Shown one piece after another: positions 58,943 to 64,000 of a stretch of DNA of 64,000 nucleotides (position 1 is its first letter; every line of letters starts with the position of its first letter). The DNA comes from Rostrohypoxylon terebratum. Lineage: Eukaryota; Ascomycota; Sordariomycetes; Xylariales; Hypoxylaceae. The stretch spans positions 207,641-271,640 of the forward strand of contig MU385890.1 of the NCBI GenBank assembly GCA_022497145.1, in the 5' to 3' direction. Below the pieces are notes generated by a model that did no database searches, was not told the origin of the DNA, and saw only the letters and a program-made list of their open reading frames with translations. A program made the position numbers and the translations under genes.

Positions 58943-59423
58943 TGTCACAATCCTGAAAACTAAGCCTCGAAAGAAGACCCACAAACGAAAACATCTACAA
59001 CCAATCGCGGCAAAACACCGGCCGGAAGTGATCTCCATGATCTTGGACGCGTAACCAGATCAGCCAGATCAGTTATACTGATCTCCATGATCTTGGACGC
59101 ATAACCAGATCAGCCAGATCAGTTATACTGATCTCCGTGATCTTGAACGCATAACCAGATCAACCAGATCACGGTGGCCTCGTATACAGAAGAAGGAAGA
59201 GAGGATATCTATATAATCATAGCATTTTCCATGTATCTAGTCACTCACTTCAGTTCTTTAGTTATCAATCTAAGTCTATTCACAACGAGTAGGGAGAGGA
59301 CTCCAAGCCTCTCTGACGAACACATTTGATTGACTACACTTGACCTCTACGATTACTGTTACCTTAAAATCAAGACCCCCTTATGAAGCTATACTTACTA
59401 AGCCTAAGTATAGGTTCGTCACA
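58943..59423. mobile_element. Solo LTR of a retrotransposon
   Basis: A 481-bp sequence starting TGTCACAATCC and ending GTTCGTCACA is flanked on both sides by the perfect 5-bp duplication CTTCC (58938-58942 and 59424-59428). TG...CA ends plus a 5-bp duplication are the hallmarks of an LTR insertion. No internal gag/pol region or second LTR is present, so it is a solo LTR left by recombination. It contains a 50-bp tandem repeat in what would be U3 and a TATA-like CTATATAATC near 59208. Copia versus gypsy cannot be told. Confidence 0.8.
59030..59172. repeat. 50-bp tandem repeat, about 2.9 copies
   Basis: Unit begins GATCTCCATGATCTTGGACG and contains CCAGATCAGCCAGATCAG. Copies are 59030-59079, 59080-59129 and a diverged partial third, 59130-59172. 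Lies inside the solo LTR, where repeated U3 elements often act as enhancers. Confidence 0.9.
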
Positions 59424-59428
59424 CTTCC

Positions 59429-61572
59429 CCTATTACGCAAATTTAACTTCTCAAGGTAACAAGTGCACAAACGCCTTCAGAGTTCAGATGAAGATGTCAG
59501 TGATTTCTTATTAGGTAGTTAACTGGCCTAAGAGCTTCTATCAAGCTAATTCGTATCTACCTAAGTAATCCGAGGTAATCATATAACCCTCAGTGTCCAA
59601 AAGCCTAATTTCCTAATATTCCAAACTTTACTGTCAAACATTCTACGAAGATTCCCGTGGTAGCCACGGAGCTAGGATCCGCCCGCAGAGGAGCTCCCTA
59701 ACAGCATCCCTCATTGCTCAGGTAGTTCAAAGATAGCTAGACAAAGAGGTCGTTCCCTATATGGTAGGTCTCATGGTGGGAGGTTTCTTCAAGGCTCCTC
59801 GTGCAACAATAAAACTTTTTTTGTTGCTTCCAGGTTTGCATCGTGACAGTTAATTACTATCACAAGGCAAACCTAAGAGTATATGAAGACTACCTATGAT
59901 TACGCATAGAGCTTTAAACTTCCTTGCTCTAGGTAGAAGACGCAGTATATACACGACGAGATAGGCTTGATAATTACTTTTACCGTCGAAGCTACATTTT
60001 ATTTGGAAGTTTTCTCTATCATTTCACCGCGACAAGCGACTTCCAGCTACTTAAATTGATCTCCACTCTTGTAGAGAGTTACGATTATATAATATAAGTC
60101 GTTGAGGACGAAGCTGCGGGTTAACCGTCAAGAGGAATGGCATAGAGTTTTAGGGCCGCCCTGAACTTACGCAATGCAAGTGCCTAACTAGGCAGTCTAA
60201 AAATAAAAATAAAACTCCCGAATTCGCACGTTCATGTGGTAATAGGGGAACCGGCGATGGCAACCTTATTGACCTAGGTACCTACCTAATCACACCAGTA
60301 CATATGGCATACGGTCATTCCCCTAGCTATGTACGTACGTCCATGAAACGATTGACTCTGGACATGTGAATATGAAAAGTTGATTTCCATGAAAGCGGCG
60401 TTTGAGGCCATCAGCTAGGCATTGCGACGGGGTCCTTGAAAAAAACCAACGTTGCATTCCTTGGCGGCTTGGCTCCCGAGGTATCCCTTTCAACAGCATT
60501 CAATCTCAAGAAAGCCGTGGATGTATGCTTCACTGTCACTCAATCGTCTTTTTTCCACAAGGTCGCCAAGACTTCTCACATCGTTCATGACTGATAAGGT
60601 TGTCATCAGTCGGTCCTGTAGTCAGGGTAACAATCTCAAGTAACGACCGCAACAGGAAAACAGTCGGCTACATATTAGTGATTAAGCAATTACCCTTATC
60701 TTTCCTGCATCAAGGCGGGTGACCTCATTAATAAATATCTCCGTGGTAATTGGACAGCGTTGTCGGGAATGGCAGCCAAGAGTTATACAGGCCGGGAGTT
60801 TTTTTTCTTCAGCTCGGAAGTAGGCTGATGCACGACACTATCGTACATCTAGCCGGGATTATAGCTTACTGCTACTGTAGCTGATCAGGATTATGTCCGC
60901 CAAGATGCCGCGATCGGTCCTAGCCGATATCACCGGAGAGCAATGCCTGCGCGCTTACCACCCCGTCCCCGTATGTATGAGATTCGGTACTTGATCTGAT
61001 AGGACGGGGAATATATTAATCAAGGAAGGGGTTGTCAGGTGCATCTTGCAGGGGCGTGTCCAGCTTCTCTTTCTAGATAGCCTACTGCGCCTCCAAGGAC
61101 TACTACTGGTAACCTGCTCTTCCAGGTAGAGCTCTTCGACAGTCGAGACCGGCCATGTTTCAACCTTCTAGAAGAAGAGCCAAAGCTTCACGCATCGGTT
61201 ATCGTAAGCTGATGGAACCTTGTATCTCAAGAAGCACTACTATAAGATACCGAGAACTGATTGGCTAGCCGCGCGTCACGCAGCGAACCCATGGTTTTCG
61301 TATGGCAGTTTTCGCCGTGTGCGAGAGCGTTGCGGCAGATACAGGATAATGCGGATTAGGCAGGTAGCTGAGATCTAGGTAGCTTTGCGCGGACATGATC
61401 TAATATGGGTCGATGGCTATGTACCTAGTCATGCGAAAGACTATAAGAGGTATCACCAAGCTCGAGCTCTCAGCTAAAAGAAGTATCAAGTGCCCAGATC
61501 TCAGCAACCTTCTTTCCCGTTCCATTCTTGAAGTAGTTTCTTCGTAATTCGCAATCCGCATCCGAGCCCGAG
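59429..61572. other. 2.1-kb gene-poor region
   Basis: No gene supported. An ATG at 60893 opens 26 codons (MSAKMPRSVLADITGEQCLR...) ending at a good GTATGT donor near 60970, but I found no convincing downstream exon; it may be a relic. Frames near 60402 look random. TAGGTACCTACCTA motif at 60275. Confidence 0.4.
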
Positions 61573-62676
61573 ATGCTTCTCAAGTCCGCCGCAGCTACCG
61601 CCCTCTTGGCCTCTTCGGCCGCGGCCCACTATGTATTCCCACGTGCAGGCCAAAACATCACCAGGCTTTGCGGGACCCCTGAGCCGACTGCCGAACAGAT
61701 CGCCGCCTCGGAGGCCATGCTGCAGAAGGAGAGAGAGATGCGTGTGAATGGCGAGTTCCGTACCCTCGCGTCGTTTACCGTGGACACTTACTTCCACGTC
61801 GTGGCATCGTCGACCAGCGTCGAAGACGGCTATATAACCGTACGTGGATGATCCGAAATCTTTGACCGCATCATATACTGACTATTGGCTAGGCTGACAT
61901 GATTGCCGATCAGCTGGCAGTGATGAATGCCGATTATTCTCCTCACGGCATTACATTCAACCTGGTCAGCACTGACTACACGGTCAACTCTAACTGGGCC
62001 GCCGACGGAGACGAGATCGCGATGAAGCAAGCGCTGCGCAAGGGCACCTACTCGGACCTCAACATTTATTTCCTCGGTAACCTCGGAGGCGGTTTGCTAG
62101 GGTACGCATCGGCTAATCTCATCGAGCCCGTCTGGAACTGGATGCTGACATACAGTTAAGATATTGCTATTTCCCCACGACCGCAGCAGACGGTTCGCTG
62201 GAATTCTACCAAGACGGATGCACTATCCTAGCTCAGTCCGTGCCCGGCGGAAGCGCTGCTCCTTACAACTTAGGAGGTACTGCGGTTCACGAAGTAAGCA
62301 CTTGCGCTCCAGCTCTGTATCTAATAGCACGATAAAGTATCTGACTACTGACGGGTTAGGTCGGTCACTGGATGAATCTTTACCACACCTTCCAAGGTGG
62401 TTGCAGTGGTAGCGGAGACTCCGTCGATGACACTCCTGCCCAAGCTTCCGCCTCTTCGGGGTGCCCTATCGGCCGAGACAGCTGCCCCGGCGGTGGCGTC
62501 GACCCGATTCATAACTACATGGATTACTCCGACGAGTAAGTCTTGATTTCTGCTGGCTGTCACCGATAAAAATTCCGTCCATCGACTGACTCTGATTATG
62601 TAGTGCCTGCTACGAAGAATTTACCGCCGGCCAGGAGGATCGCATGTACAGCGCTTGGGAAAGGTACCGTTCCTAG
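61573..62676 (+). CDS. Secreted M43 (pappalysin-type) zinc metalloprotease
   Basis: Five exons (61573-61839, 61893-62101, 62161-62293, 62360-62535, 62604-62676) give 285 residues, the usual size of fungal extracellular M43 proteases. Signal peptide MLLKSAAATALLASSAAA. The mature part has VDTYFHVVASS, the zinc motif HEVGHWMNLYH with H202, E203, H206 and H212, and the Met-turn NYMDYSDDACYEEFT. The phase-0 third intron falls exactly inside the motif, between HE and VGH. The position that is Gly in the metzincin consensus HExxHxxGxxH is Asn (N209) here. Cysteines in CGTPEP, CTILAQ, GGCSGSG, SSGCPIG and DACYEE fit disulfides. Probable role: extracellular protein digestion. Confidence 0.93.
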
Positions 62677-64000
62677 GCGAAATCCTAGATATAGGGCGTT
62701 GAAGAACGAGCTTTGCCTCAGTCACTGATGACACCATGTTCGTTTGACAAGCGGCTAGTCAGAGGATTGGATGTTGTAGAAGCGTACCTATTGGATTTGG
62801 CAAAGTATCGAGGGTTACCGGCTATGATTGGAATCATCTTCTATTATACCATAATTATATGCCTTATAACTATCGTCTATTATGACTGCCTGCGTTAGTA
62901 CTAGGTTAGGTTAGAAAGCGTGGTTCGTCTCAGGATCCGAAAGTGCTTCGTTATCTCAAAAACTTGAGTTAGGTTAGATCGTACCTAGATGGGGTGATTT
63001 TGTAGTGAAGACTTCATTATAACAATCGTAAAATATTCAGAAGGGGCGGATTAATTGGCTTATAAGCAGGTTAGGAGAATAGGGCAGTCCAAAAAGGATA
63101 CTGTAAGAATCGAACCTCACTATAGATATCAATCGCTAGTCTCGGTCTAGTTGAACAGTTTCACGTCTCCCGGTGGCATGGTAAAGTTCGCTAGATGAAA
63201 GTTAAACTTCAGGTGGACTTTTCTTGTGTCTGGCGTCAGAATTAACTTTCCCCACGCCACGCCGCCACGTTCCGAAGATCTGTCACACCCGAGAGCCCGG
63301 TAGCCGGTGGATCGGCGCCGGGTGGCTAAATAAGGATACAAAAGAGGTACTTACCATGTAGGCACACCCCCCTCCCCTATTCCGGTTCTTCTGAAGGCCC
63401 TCCAGGTTGATCGATCCCGAAATTGTCAACACTTGAGCACACACATTGCTATATGCAGTAGGTCCTTGTCTAGGAAGAGGCGAGCTGGTTCGACGTTTTT
63501 CTTCATGTTTCCTATTCAATTTCATGTTGGTACGTGGTAACTGGGACGATAGTAGAATTGTACTTGGCATCTTAAAGCAGCTTATGTACGTCTATGCAAA
63601 CATGACGATCTCTTCTATACCACGCTCTCACGCCGGTCTCAATCCTTGCACTGTCTCATGAAAGCCACGTGGGAATCTACCGCATAGTACCCACTTATAG
63701 ATCAACTTGCTGCACAGGACCGGCGCTAGGGCGATAGAAGCAAGACTGTACCGGACAAGAACATTTTTAGGGTTATGATTTATCGATTTCTCCGTCCCGA
63801 GTCTCCAACTTAGGGTCTAGGGGTAGATCACGTTGATCTTCGATCACTAGGTACAAGTTTCGTTCCATTAGTCGCTGGCTTTGGTCGCAGAGGATATCGA
63901 TGCTTTAAGCCAACATACCAGTATGCGCACATACCAGGTGCGATCCACTTCAAAATCGCGACACGAACGCGTTGAAAAACACCGCCTTTTTCCTTTATAT
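62677..64000. other. Intergenic to window end
   Basis: No gene supported; frames near 62713, 63147 and 63283 are featureless. The 24-bp stretch 63924-63947 resembles part of the MITE inverted repeat. TACCTAG motifs occur near 62981 and 63848. Confidence 0.4.

Noticed and set aside
63060..63135. Possible tRNA: a GGTTCGATTC-like B box on the minus strand near 63105-63117
   Set aside because: The T-arm does not pair properly and no matching acceptor stem or anticodon arm could be drawn.

Overview
This window is nuclear DNA of a filamentous ascomycete (Pezizomycotina, probably a Sordariomycete). Genes are split by short GT-AG introns (45-115 nt, one of 383 nt). The fungal families present include a Zn2Cys6 regulator, an AA9 lytic polysaccharide monooxygenase with CBM1, a tannase/feruloyl esterase, UGO1, a KDM5-type demethylase and a fungal M43 metalloprotease. 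Genus and species cannot be told from the sequence alone. No tRNA, rRNA or CRISPR array was recognised. Exon borders were assigned by hand from splice consensus, reading phase and family alignment from memory.

Layout. 0-11 kb: secreted arylsulfatase, a C2H2 zinc-finger gene with an in-frame stop before a third finger, a C2H2/Zn2Cys6 transcription factor, a small four-helix MARVEL-like membrane protein, a TPR-like protein and an O-methyltransferase. 12-27 kb is a housekeeping block: FAL1/eIF4A-III helicase and splicing factor SF3a subunit 3 (Prp9) diverge from one 0.6-kb promoter region, followed by SLX1 nuclease and a 1,770-residue KDM5/JARID1 H3K4 demethylase preceded by a 3.6-kb gene-free leader. 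27-34 kb: a broken gene of unknown family, a coiled-coil protein, a long gene-poor stretch, and AA9-CBM1. 36-41 kb: two mitochondrial genes diverge from a common region (UGO1 and ferredoxin YAH1), followed by RRP15.

41-55 kb is accessory: a Cys-rich surface-like protein, a secreted glycoside-hydrolase-like protein, a P450, a phenol-hydroxylase-type flavin monooxygenase, a decayed short-chain dehydrogenase, a tannase/feruloyl esterase and a PaaI-type thioesterase. Together these look like a plant-phenolic (ester/aromatic) degradation neighbourhood that has lost one enzyme; this is inference from content and proximity. 56-64 kb: a small protein kinase, an AT-rich MITE with ~85-bp inverted repeats, a solo LTR with a perfect 5-bp target duplication that carries 50-bp tandem repeats, a long gene-poor stretch and a secreted M43 metalloprotease.

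A recurring short intergenic motif (TAGGTACCTA and ACCTACCTA variants) marks nearly every gap. I found no clear evidence for a wholly novel multi-gene system. The best leads are the phenolic neighbourhood, the stop-interrupted zinc finger, the MITE/solo-LTR pair and the dispersed palindromic motif.
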